A stretch of DNA of 64,000 nt from JAFLCL01 sp964502175 (GTDB lineage Bacteria > Myxococcota_A > Polyangia > Polyangiales > Sandaracinaceae), in assembly GCA_964502175.1 (NCBI GenBank), contig CAZCVE010000015.1, forward strand, positions 1 through 64,000, given 5' to 3'. This document shows positions 8,917-18,026 of this stretch, piece after piece; positions within the stretch are counted from its first letter, which is position 1; the number at the start of each line of letters is the position of its first letter. A program made the position numbers and the translations under genes. The notes beneath the pieces are model-generated. The model was given only the letters and a program-made list of their open reading frames with translations, was not told the DNA's origin and ran no database searches.

Positions 8917-10566
8917 GTGAGCACGTCGTCGACGGGCCCTCTGCCGCGGAGCGCCGAGATGGCGATCGGCACGCGCTTGGGCCGCTACGAGCTGCTCGCG
9001 CCGATCGCGGCGGGCGGCATGGCGGAGGTCTTCGTCGCGCGCGCGCTCGGCGAGGGAGGCTTCCAGCGCCTCGTGGCCGTGAAGCGCATCCTGCCGGAGC
9101 TCGCGAGCGACGAGCGCTTCGTCGACATGTTCCTCGACGAAGGGCGGCTCGCGGGCCTCATCACGAGCCCGAACGTCGTGCAGGTCCTCGACGTGGCGAA
9201 GGACGACGACGGCACGCTCTACATGGTGCTCGAGCTCGTGCGCGGCGTGGCGCTACATCGCCTCTTGCGCGCGGCGAAGTCGCGCGGCGCGCCGCTGACG
9301 ACGCCGATCCTCGTGGGCATCCTCGCGCAGGCCGCGGACGGGCTCGCCGCCGCACACGGCGCGCTCTCTCCGGAGGGCGAGCCGATGAACATCGTGCACC
9401 GCGACGTGTCGCCCCAGAACATCCTCGTGGGCATCGACGGACGCGCGCGCATCGCGGACTTCGGCGTCGCGCGCGCGCTCCACCGCCGCACCACGACCGA
9501 TCCCGGCGAGCTCCGCGGCAAGCTCGGCTACTTCGCGCCCGAGCAGATCCAGGGCCGCCCCGCGACCGCGCGCTCGGACGTGTTCGCGCTCAGCGTCGTG
9601 GCCTGGGAGGCGTTCGCCGGCGCGCGTCTGTTCCGCGCCGACACGCCCTACGAGACGCTGCGCGCGATCCGCACCAGCGAGCCGCCCGCGCTCCACACGC
9701 TGCGCGACGACGTGCCCGCCGCGCTCGCCGCCGCGATCGCGCGCGGGCTCGCGAAGCGTCCCGAGGCGCGCACGGCCTCCGCGCACGAGCTCGCGACGGC
9801 GATGCGCGAGGCGGTGCCCGAGGCCAGCGCGCTCGCGATCGCGAGCGTGGTGCGCGAGCTCGTGGGTTCCGTGGTGGAGGACCTCGACGCGCGCATCCGT
9901 CACGCGCTCGACGGCGCAGAGACCACCATGCGGCGCGCGCCCTCGTCGCGCGGCCCGGGCGATCCGGACACCGACGCGGCAACCGATGCGAGGGCGACGG
10001 CGCTCTTCGAGATCGACGCGGACACCGCGACGCAGCTCCACGACGTCGCGATCGAGCCAGCGACGACGCGGCGATCGCGATCCGTCCCGTGGATGATCGG
10101 GCTCGCCCTCACGGCCACGGGCATCGCGATCGTCGGCGCCCTCGCCGCGAGCCCGCTCGGTGTCGCTCCGCCGACAGCGATCGAGCCGACAGCGATCGAG
10201 CCCATCGACCCGCCGACGCCGAGCCCAGGGATCACAGCAGCCCCTGAGATCACGGCAGCCCCTGAGATCACGGCAGCCCCTGAGATCACGGCAGCCCCTG
10301 AGATCACAGCACTACCTGAGATCACGGCAGCCCCTGAGATCACGGCAGGTCCTGAGATCACGGCGGGCGCTGAGACGACGCCGAGCGCAGAGCACGCGAG
10401 TGCGATGTCGGACAGCCACGAGCCACTCTCACGTCCAACGACACGCGTGCGTCGCGTCACTCGAACCGAACCCGCTGCGGAGCCCGCGACCACGACGGGC
10501 CGCGCGGGCGGTCTGCGCTCGACGGAAGACTTCGCGCGCACGCTGCGCAGCGGGAGGCCGCAGTGA
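8917..10566 (+). CDS. Membrane-anchored Ser/Thr protein kinase (Hanks type)
   Basis: A 549-residue kinase. A PknB-type catalytic domain (about residues 22-290) shows the glycine loop (AAGGMAEVF), catalytic Lys56 (AVKR), HRDVSPQN (161-168), DFGVAR (181-186) and an APEQ activation segment end. A cytoplasmic juxtamembrane region follows, then one membrane span (about 390-410) and an outside tail containing seven 18-base EITAAP-type repeats. Myxobacteria use many such kinases to link envelope signals to cytoplasmic targets. GTG 8917 is used; ATG 8959 is an alternative closer to the kinase fold. Its stop overlaps the next lipoprotein gene (GTGA), implying functional coupling. Confidence 0.85.
   Translation: MSTSSTGPLPRSAEMAIGTRLGRYELLAPIAAGGMAEVFVARALGEGGFQRLVAVKRILPELASDERFVDMFLDEGRLAGLITSPNVVQVLDVAKDDDGTLYMVLELVRGVALHRLLRAAKSRGAPLTTPILVGILAQAADGLAAAHGALSPEGEPMNIVHRDVSPQNILVGIDGRARIADFGVARALHRRTTTDPGELRGKLGYFAPEQIQGRPATARSDVFALSVVAWEAFAGARLFRADTPYETLRAIRTSEPPALHTLRDDVPAALAAAIARGLAKRPEARTASAHELATAMREAVPEASALAIASVVRELVGSVVEDLDARIRHALDGAETTMRRAPSSRGPGDPDTDAATDARATALFEIDADTATQLHDVAIEPATTRRSRSVPWMIGLALTATGIAIVGALAASPLGVAPPTAIEPTAIEPIDPPTPSPGITAAPEITAAPEITAAPEITAAPEITALPEITAAPEITAGPEITAGAETTPSAEHASAMSDSHEPLSRPTTRVRRVTRTEPAAEPATTTGRAGGLRSTEDFARTLRSGRPQ
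10243..10368 (+). repeat. 18-bp tandem repeat, 7 units (EITAAP)
   Basis: Seven consecutive 18-base units related to CCTGAGATCACGGCAGCC, three of them identical at the left end, with degenerate copies on both flanks. They encode the outside tail of the kinase. The unit length keeps the frame, so copy number could vary between strains. Confidence 0.9.
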
Positions 10567-11774
10567 GCGCGTCGCGGCTGGCTGCGCTCGCGCTCGCTCT
10601 CTCGATGCTCGCCGTCGGGTGTGCGCCCGGACGCGACACCGTGAGCCTCACGATCTTCACCGACTTCGAGCCACGCGAGCAGTTCGCCTCCGCGCGCTAT
10701 CGCTTCGCGCCCGAGGGCGGCGCGGCGGTCGTGAGCGGCACGATCGAGGCGCGTCGCTTCGCCACCGGCACCGGACTTCACTCCGCGACGTCGGGTCCGC
10801 GCACGTTCACGCCGACGCCGCTCCTCTACCGAGTGGAGCTGCTCGACGCGGCGGGCGAGGTGATCGCGAGCGCCGCCGCGATGAACTCGTTCCGCGGCTC
10901 GGGCGCACAGAGCGTGACGCTGACGATCACGCGCGTGGACTGCGAAGGCGTCGGCCCGTGTCGCGAGAGCGAGACGTGTCTCTGCGGCGCGTGTCATCCG
11001 CTCGCGTGTCGCACCGATCCCGACGCAGACGAGTGCCCGGGCGCGTGCTGTCTGCGCGCGGGCGGCTGCGGCGAGCCGCTCGCCGCGTGCGCGGTCGCGT
11101 CGTGCGTGAGCGGCTCGTGCGTGTGGGGCACGCGCGTCGATGGCTGTGGCGACGGCGACTGGTGCGACCCCGCGGCCGGCTGCCTGCCCGCGATGCCGCC
11201 CGAGGCGGACTCGGGCGTGCCCTCGAGCGAGATCGACGCAACGGGCGGCGGGCCCGACTCCGATGGCGACGGCGTGCCCGACGCGCTCGACTGCGACGAC
11301 GGCGACCCCTCGCGAAGCCCCGAGGCGAGAGAGATCTGCGACAACGGCCTCGACGAGAACTGCGACGGCTCGGACGTGCAGTGCGACGCCGACACCGACC
11401 GCGACGGCAGCCTCGCGCGCGACGACTGCGACGATCAGAACCCCGCGCGCCACCCCGGCGCGACGGAGGTCTGCGAGAACCGCGTCGACGAGGACTGCGA
11501 CGGCGAGGACGCCGTCTGCATCGGTCAGTACCGACGTCCGTGCGGCGTCGACGGCTTCTGCGAGGACAGCGACGCGCAGCACCTCGCGTGCGCGGGCGAG
11601 CCTCCGTACTCCGAGCGCGATCGCTGTCATCGCTGCTGCGCGTGGTGCATGGATCGTGATCGCGCGCACTGGGTGAACGTCGACGACGACTGCATCGGCG
11701 CCGCCACCGCCTACTGTCTCGTGCGCGGTCGAGGCGAGATCGATCAGGCGTACTGGGGCGAGTGCACGATGTGA
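10563..11774 (+). CDS. MopE-like Cys/Asp-rich lipoprotein
   Basis: The 403-residue protein starts at a GTG overlapping the kinase stop. The leader ends in a good lipobox (LAVGC). The middle contains two copies of the MopE-type putative metal-binding motif: DSDGDGVPDALDCDD with EICDNGLDENCDG, then DDCDDQNPARHPGA with EVCENRVDEDCDG (about residues 235-320). Numerous Cys suggest an oxidised, exported protein that may bind Ca2+ or Cu. The last 55 residues share a Cys/Trp pattern with the end of the next gene (11939-13228). It probably acts with the kinase just upstream at the cell surface; that link is inferred. Confidence 0.7.
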   Translation: MSASRLAALALALSMLAVGCAPGRDTVSLTIFTDFEPREQFASARYRFAPEGGAAVVSGTIEARRFATGTGLHSATSGPRTFTPTPLLYRVELLDAAGEVIASAAAMNSFRGSGAQSVTLTITRVDCEGVGPCRESETCLCGACHPLACRTDPDADECPGACCLRAGGCGEPLAACAVASCVSGSCVWGTRVDGCGDGDWCDPAAGCLPAMPPEADSGVPSSEIDATGGGPDSDGDGVPDALDCDDGDPSRSPEAREICDNGLDENCDGSDVQCDADTDRDGSLARDDCDDQNPARHPGATEVCENRVDEDCDGEDAVCIGQYRRPCGVDGFCEDSDAQHLACAGEPPYSERDRCHRCCAWCMDRDRAHWVNVDDDCIGAATAYCLVRGRGEIDQAYWGECTM

Positions 11775-11911
11775 TCGCCTGGTGGCGCGCTCCGAGCTCG
11801 TAACCTCGCGCGCTACAAGACGTCTCCTCGCGCGCTACGCGTCGAGGCCTCCGGCGCCGCACGCCGCGCGTTTCGCCGACAAAACATGGCATTTCGTCGA
11901 CGTCTCCGCCC

Positions 11912-11927
11912 CGGCACACGCGCTGCA
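11912..11927 (+). promoter_or_regulatory. Possible sigma54-like -24/-12 element
   Basis: The string CGGCACACGCGCTGCA has GG and GC doublets at the spacing expected for sigma54 (consensus TGGCAC-N5-TTGCA) but differs at the first T and at one T of the -12 box. It ends only 12 bases before ATG 11939, which would give an almost leaderless transcript. An FHA-sigma54 activator is encoded nearby. Weak evidence. Confidence 0.2.
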
Positions 11928-11938
11928 ATGCGTCGGGC

Positions 11939-13228
11939 ATGACCTCCACACGCCTCCTCGCCTCGCTCCTCGTCGTCCTCAGCGCCTGTGCCTCCGTCGA
12001 GGCGCGTGACACCGAGGGTGTCGATGGCAACGCCCTCGGCGCTCGCTGCTACCCGAGCGGCAACCGCTACAACTGCCGTCCACCCGACGGCGACCCCGGC
12101 TACGCGCCGCGCGTCTACAACCCGAACACGCGCAGCGAGTGGTGGCCCATCGCCGACGGCGCGCACCTGCGCGACGGCCTCGGCAACGTGCGCGGCGTGG
12201 TCGCCGAGAGCCGCGTGCGCATCAACCTCGGCATGCGCAAGAACCTCGGCGGCGTGACCCACGTGTACGCATGGACCGTCGAGCTCGACAGCGGCATCCG
12301 CGCGTCCGGCTGGGTGCGCGAGGGCGCGCTCGTGCACGCCGAGACGCTGCGTCGACGCATGCCGACGCTGCGCCTGCCGGATCCGGGCGTGGGCGAGTAC
12401 GAGACCGACTGGGTGATCGTCCCCGGCGACACGCGCCGCTTCGCGGGCCTCAAGGTCACGCGCGGCTTCTCGGGTGGTGGACGCGAGGCGACCGACTACC
12501 TGCGCCGCGAGGGCGACGTCGTGAACCTCATCTACAACACGCCCGGTCGCGAGATGGGCGGCTACTCGGTCGACACGTTCCCGATCGGCGCGCACTTCCA
12601 TCGCAGCCGCGGCGTGACGCAGATCCGCGTGCCGCTCTATCGCCCGGGCTCGACGCGCGTGTCGGACTCCATGCACTTCGTCTACGGCTTCGTGTACGAC
12701 GGCGATCAGCGTCGCTACGGCTGGATGGCGCACGAGGCGATCGCACCGGCGAGCGGCGCCGCGCCGAGCGCGACGATGGATCCCGCGCCCGAGGCTGGCG
12801 CCGATGGATCGGATGATCCGGGCGGAAGCGGCTCGGGCAGCGGCTCGGGCAGCGGAAGTGGCTCAGGCAGCGGCAGCGGCTCAGGCAGTGGCAGTGGCTC
12901 GGGCAGCGGCGCGGAGCTCCCGACGTGCGCCGCGCGTTGCTGTGACGGCACCCTCGACAGCGACATCGCGGCCTCGAGCCCCGGCCAGTGCATCTCCGAT
13001 TCGAGCCCGATCTGCGAGGGTCACGGCTACGTGCTCCGCGCACGCTGGGGCGACGACGTCGTCTACGAGCGTCGCTCGTTCTGCTACGCGCGCTGCCGCA
13101 ACCGCGAGGCGTACCATCGCGTCGAGGGCGTCACCGTCGGCTGCACGGAAGCGGCCGAGGCCTTCTGCAACGAGGGCGACCGCGGCGGTCTGACGGACGC
13201 GATGTGGTCGCAGTGCGATCCCAGCTGA
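11939..13228 (+). CDS. Cys-rich lipoprotein with Gly-Ser linker
   Basis: A 429-residue exported protein. The leader ends in a lipobox (VLSAC). Residues about 30-270 form a beta-rich domain with several WV/YGW motifs reminiscent of SH3-type surface domains; then a Gly-Ser linker of about 35 residues encoded by repeats of GGCTCGGGCAGC, and a C-terminal Cys-rich domain (about 325-429). That domain ends with the pattern C-x3-C, C-x6-FC and W-x2-C. No ribosome site is obvious ahead of ATG 11939. Its last 186 coding bases are copied at 17841-18026. The neighbour upstream ends in a related Cys domain. Function unknown. Confidence 0.65.
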   Translation: MTSTRLLASLLVVLSACASVEARDTEGVDGNALGARCYPSGNRYNCRPPDGDPGYAPRVYNPNTRSEWWPIADGAHLRDGLGNVRGVVAESRVRINLGMRKNLGGVTHVYAWTVELDSGIRASGWVREGALVHAETLRRRMPTLRLPDPGVGEYETDWVIVPGDTRRFAGLKVTRGFSGGGREATDYLRREGDVVNLIYNTPGREMGGYSVDTFPIGAHFHRSRGVTQIRVPLYRPGSTRVSDSMHFVYGFVYDGDQRRYGWMAHEAIAPASGAAPSATMDPAPEAGADGSDDPGGSGSGSGSGSGSGSGSGSGSGSGSGSGSGAELPTCAARCCDGTLDSDIAASSPGQCISDSSPICEGHGYVLRARWGDDVVYERRSFCYARCRNREAYHRVEGVTVGCTEAAEAFCNEGDRGGLTDAMWSQCDPS

Positions 13229-13258
13229 TCGGCCGACGACGAACGACGTAACGTTGCG
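13043..13258. repeat. 216-bp direct repeat, copy 1
   Basis: Identical to 17841-18056 except C at 13070 versus G at 17868. It covers the last 186 coding bases of the Cys-rich lipoprotein gene plus 30 bases after its stop. In copy 2 those 30 bases run straight into the start of the FHA-sigma54 regulator. Confidence 0.97.
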
Positions 13259-13326
13259 GCAGCCGCGACGGCGTCACGTCGACTGCCGCCCTCACCTGCG
13301 TACGGCGCGAGAGATGATCGACGTGG

Positions 13327-14091
13327 TCAATCGACGGCCGGCTCCGGCTCCTCGTAGTACGGCTCCGCCATGATGGGCAGCACGCACAGCTCCTCACCCT
13401 CCACGAACTCACAATAGTCGGGAGACTCGCAGCGATCGAACATGCCATCTCCGACACACGAACGGCTGACACCGATACAGATCCCCACGTCGCCAGTCGG
13501 CGGCAGCCCCCCGCTCCACCGATTGCATCCGCGGTTCGACGGGCAGCTCGCGAGATCGGCGAGATCGCAAGCTGGCAGGCACGAGCCCCAGGTGCCGAGC
13601 ACCTCCGGGGAGCAGAGAAACCCATCGGGGCAGCGACGTTCGTCGGCGTGCGGGGAAGACACCTCGCAAGGTGTCGTGCAGAGGGGTTCCATCCCGGTGA
13701 CGCCCGGACGGTTGAGACAGACGAGACCAGGCGCACAGTCCTGCTCCGGACCGCAGGTCGCTCCGAGCGGCTGGGTGCCTGTCCCGACGCAGACCCTCGT
13801 CAGTTGGCCGGCATCGCGGGTTCTGGTCGCGCAGCGCCCCCCGTCTCCGCAGTCCGCGGTCTGCTCGCAGAGTCGATGGCACAGGTAGTCGCCCGGGTCG
13901 CTGACCGTTTCGCCGAAGCGCACGATGATGCAGGCGAACCCATCCGCGCACGGGCGATTGGGGATTCGCGTATCTCCAGATTGATCCAAGCACGCGTCGC
14001 CCTCGACTCCAGGAGGCGGAGGGTCCATGGGACCGCAGGAGACGACGGCACCGATTCCAACCGCCACCAAACACCGGAGTGCGCAGTGCAT
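13327..14091 (-). CDS. Cys-rich lipoprotein (third gene of repeat-flanked cassette)
   Basis: A 254-residue protein with a leader ending in VVSC (lipobox) and about 26 Cys spread through short modules such as CxDGFxC, CxxxADCGDGGRC and CPDGFLC. These resemble the Cys-rich repeat modules common in myxobacterial outer-surface lipoproteins. ATG 14091 overlaps the upstream stop (TGATG) and follows a GAGGAG ribosome site 6 bases away; an earlier in-frame ATG at 14112 lacks one. Translation is therefore coupled to the gene before. The acidic tail is EEPEPAVD. No enzymatic motif is visible; a binding or structural surface role is inferred. Confidence 0.65.
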   Translation of the reverse strand: MHCALRCLVAVGIGAVVSCGPMDPPPPGVEGDACLDQSGDTRIPNRPCADGFACIIVRFGETVSDPGDYLCHRLCEQTADCGDGGRCATRTRDAGQLTRVCVGTGTQPLGATCGPEQDCAPGLVCLNRPGVTGMEPLCTTPCEVSSPHADERRCPDGFLCSPEVLGTWGSCLPACDLADLASCPSNRGCNRWSGGLPPTGDVGICIGVSRSCVGDGMFDRCESPDYCEFVEGEELCVLPIMAEPYYEEPEPAVD

Positions 14092-14828
14092 CACTCTCTC
14101 CTCGGATAGCACTCGCCGTTGCTGAACTCGATCTGTCCGGGCGGGCAGCCGAGACCTTCCAGGTCGGTCGCCGACCGACAGCGCCAGCGCCCACCATCTT
14201 CGGCTCCGACGCAGATCTCGCCTGCTGGACAGTTCTCCGGATCACCGTGTGAACCGTCGCGCAACAGACAGTCGCGAGCCACCGACTCGAGGAAGCACTC
14301 CCCGTCTCGGCAGACCCGACCCTCGGCACACGTGTTCTCCTCGTACGGGTTGCAGACCCGCCGACAGCCACCGACGCAGGCTTCGTTCAGTGCACACTCT
14401 GAGTCGTCGTTGCAGAGCGGCGCACAGACGAGTCCCTGGTCGGGAAGAGGACGTATACAGGCTTGTCCCGCGCCACAGCCGGGCCTGTAGACACACTCCG
14501 TCGGATTGCCAGGCTGTCCCGGAAAGCACCAGCCCTCGTCTGAGAGCCCTGGCGACCAGCAGAGGAGCGACGAACCGGGGCAGCGAAAACCGGCGGCCTG
14601 GTTGCAACGGGCGCTACACGCTTCGCCCACATCGCCGCCCCAGTCTCTGCAGACCTCACCTGGAAGGCACATGGCACCATTGCACGACACTGCCACCGTC
14701 GCGCCCGCGTCGCCCGCGCCGGGTTCAGTGGCGTCGGGCGTCGCGACGATGGCGTAGCACCCCGCTTGGAGCAGGACCGCGAGGGCACCTACAGCCCCCG
14801 CCGTCGCGGGAGGCGACCATGGCTTCAT
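14091..14828 (-). CDS. Cys-rich lipoprotein (second gene of cassette)
   Basis: A 245-residue protein. Its leader ends in LLQAGC (lipobox), then a short Asp/Gly-rich spacer, then repeated Cys modules (CLPGEVCRD, CGAGQACI, CNDDSECALNEAC, CAEGRVCRDGEC, CPAGEICVG). The start is set by ATG 14828, which overlaps the upstream stop (TGATG) and follows GGGGAG; a GTG at 14831 is also in frame. It has the same junction type as the next gene, so the three cassette genes form one translationally coupled operon. Probably exposed on the outer membrane or in the periplasm; ligand unknown. Confidence 0.65.
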   Translation of the reverse strand: MKPWSPPATAGAVGALAVLLQAGCYAIVATPDATEPGAGDAGATVAVSCNGAMCLPGEVCRDWGGDVGEACSARCNQAAGFRCPGSSLLCWSPGLSDEGWCFPGQPGNPTECVYRPGCGAGQACIRPLPDQGLVCAPLCNDDSECALNEACVGGCRRVCNPYEENTCAEGRVCRDGECFLESVARDCLLRDGSHGDPENCPAGEICVGAEDGGRWRCRSATDLEGLGCPPGQIEFSNGECYPRRE

Positions 14829-17744
14829 CACAGCTCCCCACAGTCTTCATCAGGGCTCGTCGTGATGCACTCCCCCTGCATGCCGCACACCCCGCAGCGG
14901 TTGCCGAACGAATCGATCACGCCGCAGGGCTCACCGCCAGGCAACGGAGCGAGGTTCTCACTGTTGGCCCCGCACTCGAAGCAGTGCAAGTACTCCTGCT
15001 CGTCGGTGCCGGTGACCAACCGCTGCTCGGGGTCGAGGCACTCGTCGAAGGGGTGGGAGTAGCACTGGGTGCCGAACCGACGGCACCCAAAGAGCGGTGG
15101 GTTGCCCGGCAGCGACACATCGATGCTCTCCGTGACCGACTCGGGGAATCGGGGGTCGCCCGTACAGAATCGCTGGCCGCCGCACTCGTTGCCCGGCAAG
15201 CCGGCCACACAGACGTCATTGTTGTTGGTGACTCCGCAGTACGGTCCGCCGGTCGCAGGATCGCTTTGGCAACTCCTCGTGTAGCAGGAGTGTTGGAGCA
15301 CGACGGGGGGGAGGTTCCCGACCGGTACCGAGAGCACTTCGTACGGGTCGCCTTCGCAGCCCACGGCGTTGATCGTTCCCAAGCCGAGGCCATCGACGAA
15401 GAAGCCGATCACGTCGCCCTCCGGCACCACCGTGCCCGCGCCGATGGGCATCGGCAGTGCGCACGCTCCCGTCTCGGTGTTGCACGCGATGTTGACGTCG
15501 TTCGTGCAGGGATTCCCGTCCGGTCCGTAGCAAAGCTGGCCAAACGGGAACGGCGGAAGATCGGTGTTCAAGATCCGATCGGCGCAGGTGACGGGTCGCC
15601 CATCGATCACCCCTGTGACGCGATCGACGAACGGATCAGTGGCGAGTCGCTGGTTGGTCTCGATGCCGACCGGGTTGTTCGTGAGGACGCATTGCTCGGG
15701 GAACGGCTCGATGCATACCGACTCGCGAGTGCACGGATCTCTGTTCGTGTCGCAGCCGCCGTTTCGGATCGGCTGGCAGAGTCCGACGCTGGCCGTCTGG
15801 ACGCATGTCTCGCCCGGCCCGCATTGCCCGTCGCCCGTACACAGAACCGGCGAGAATGCTGCGTCGCCCGGCTCGTGACGGCGCTCCGTCGGCCCACGCT
15901 GTCGGCACGATGCCAGCGACGTGTAGAGCTGATTCTGAATCGGCGGAGGCGGATCGGTGACACCGAGCCAGAGCGGACCGAACGTCCCATCGCAGCGCGA
16001 GTATCCGTTGCACACGCAGTTGTCGAGATTCGACTCGCACCAGTCGTCATCCTCCGCCCACTGACACCCCGTCGGGCCCGCCACGCCGGGCACCACTCGC
16101 TCTGGCACGATGTCGTCGATCGATGCGACCGTGCCGTTGCAGACGCCGTACGTGCAGCGCCCGCGGCCGCACACCTGTGGGCGCGGGCTGTTGAGACAGA
16201 AACTGACCCGCGGCCCACCGCCAGCGGGCAGAGAGGCGCAGCTGTCCACTGAGCAGCTCGCACCGTCATCACAGAGCGAGTTACCGCCCTCGTCCACGCG
16301 ACTGTCTCGATCATCGTCGCAGTTGTTGCATCGCTCCGTTCGCACGCAGGGGCCCCAACCACGGCCGGGACCGCTGCACGCTCGCACGCCCGTGCCACCG
16401 CACGGGTGTGAGCAGGTCCGGATCACGCCTGGCTGACAGGGCTGCTCCGAGAACCGATCCGTCGTCCCCGTGAGCTCGCGCGCCACAGGCGGCGCCATGC
16501 GCCCCGCGTTGCGGATCTCCTCTCTCCCCGTGCCGCGGATCCACGCAGCCGTGATCCCCTCGCCTCGGACGAAGAAGACCCCCGAGCGCTCGTCGTATTC
16601 GCAGGCGAGCGGGCCGTCCGTCGAGTCGAGCGGGGCTTGATCCTCGCGCACCGTGCACGACACGACCGTCGCCATCCCGGCCGGGAGCGTGGAGCCGTCG
16701 CGCGCCATCAAGCCGAGAGTGTCGACCGGCGTGCGGGTGACGGCGATCTCGAACTCCGCGAGCTCGCTCGCCTCCACAGGGCGATGGATGAAGAGGTGCC
16801 GTGTTCCCTCTCGCGTGCTGTGGACGAGCACACCGTCGACGCCGTGCGTCGCGCGATCCAGTCGCGACGCGACGACGCGGTCTGGACCGTCGGAGAGCTC
16901 GACCCAGCCGACTTCGCCGTGTTCGGGGGTCTCCTCCGTCGGCCGCGCCTCGAGCTCCCACACCTCCGCCACCTGGAGAACGACGCGTCCATCGTCAGAG
17001 TGCCAGTCGCCCATGACTGGCGGCGCCGAGTGCGCCGGCAGCACTTCTGCCCAGGCCGGTGCGCCAGTAGAAATGCGCTCTCGGCCGGCGTCGCAACTGC
17101 CCGACTCGGTGCATGCCCCGTTGCCCGCTGGCGTCGCGCAGGTCGCTCCGTCGATCGACAGGCTGATTCCGCAGCAGCCTCGGTCGACCTCCAAGTAGCC
17201 GCGAGAACACGCCGCATCGAGCTCGGCGCATTCCGCGCCTGTGACTCCGACGACGGAGCCAGGCAGATCGCAGACGGGCGTGCGGGTTTCGGGCGCGAGC
17301 ACACCGTGATCCGCGCAGCCTCGGAACGCCTCCACGACAGAGCTCGAGGCAACGCCCTCGTCGGCCGAGACGCCGTCCGCCATGGCGTCGAAGAGCTCGA
17401 CGACGCGTCGAAGAGCCCAAGGCCCCGCGCGAAACCGCAAGGCACCGAGCTCGGAGGACTCCTGGAGCGCCAGGGCGAGTGTCGCGTAGTCCTGGAGGTC
17501 ACCCGTCAGCGCATCACAGGCGCGGGCGTCGGTGCCCGGGAGCCAGACATCGCGACGCTCTCCGGCAGCGCAGCGAAGCGTCCACTCGCTCGCGGTCCGC
17601 GTGCAGGTCGCTACAGCTGCGTTCTCGGCGGCGTCTCCGGCGTCGGGGCCGACCGCCTCGGCGTCAGAGTCGACTGGTGTGCACCCGAACAGCAATGCCC
17701 CCCCCCGCAAGGAGCGCACCAGCGAACACGCGCGTTCGATTCAT
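14828..17744 (-). CDS. Large Cys-rich lipoprotein; reading frame broken in a G9 run
   Basis: ATG 17744 follows an excellent GGAGG site (spacing 5) and starts a leader MNRTRVFAGALLAGG. Nine G residues (plus-strand C run 17698-17706) then throw the frame: translation would stop after 26 residues. With eight G the leader joins ALLFGCTPVDSD, a textbook lipobox, and continues to 14828, giving about 971 residues. As written, the long frame opens only from a GTG at 17719 without a ribosome site. The protein has an alpha-rich N-terminal part, a beta middle section and a C-terminal half full of Cys modules (CGPGETCVQ and similar). It is either phase-variable, recently inactivated, or a sequencing error. 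Confidence 0.6.
17698..17706 (-). repeat. G9 homopolymer (C9 on plus strand) in signal peptide
   Basis: Nine consecutive C on the plus strand lie inside the signal peptide codons of the large Cys-rich lipoprotein gene. Eight or eleven would give a continuous frame from ATG 17744 to 14828; nine or ten would not. Such tracts are typical slipped-strand phase-variation sites and also typical consensus-error sites. Confidence 0.9.
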
Positions 17745-17840
17745 CCCGACCTCCGAGAGGAACGGTACGCGTTCGGAGCGCCTTACCGCAAGACCCGGAG
17801 CGAGCTCACGTGTTGGTGCGGCGTCACGCTCGGGCTCGGG

Positions 17841-18026
17841 CGCTGGGGCGACGACGTCGTCTACGAGGGTCGCTCGTTCTGCTACGCGCGCTGCCGCAAC
17901 CGCGAGGCGTACCATCGCGTCGAGGGCGTCACCGTCGGCTGCACGGAAGCGGCCGAGGCCTTCTGCAACGAGGGCGACCGCGGCGGTCTGACGGACGCGA
18001 TGTGGTCGCAGTGCGATCCCAGCTGA
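17841..18026 (+). pseudogene. Truncated copy of the Cys-rich lipoprotein C-terminus
   Basis: The last 61 codons and stop of the gene at 11939-13228 are repeated here in frame, with Arg to Gly (YERRSF to YEGRSF) as the only change. Upstream sequence in this frame (LTCWCGVTLGLG) is open but unlike the parent protein and has no leader, lipobox or ribosome site. It is most simply a 5'-truncated remnant left when the opposite-strand cassette entered. Almost complete identity suggests a recent event or ongoing gene conversion. Confidence 0.8.
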
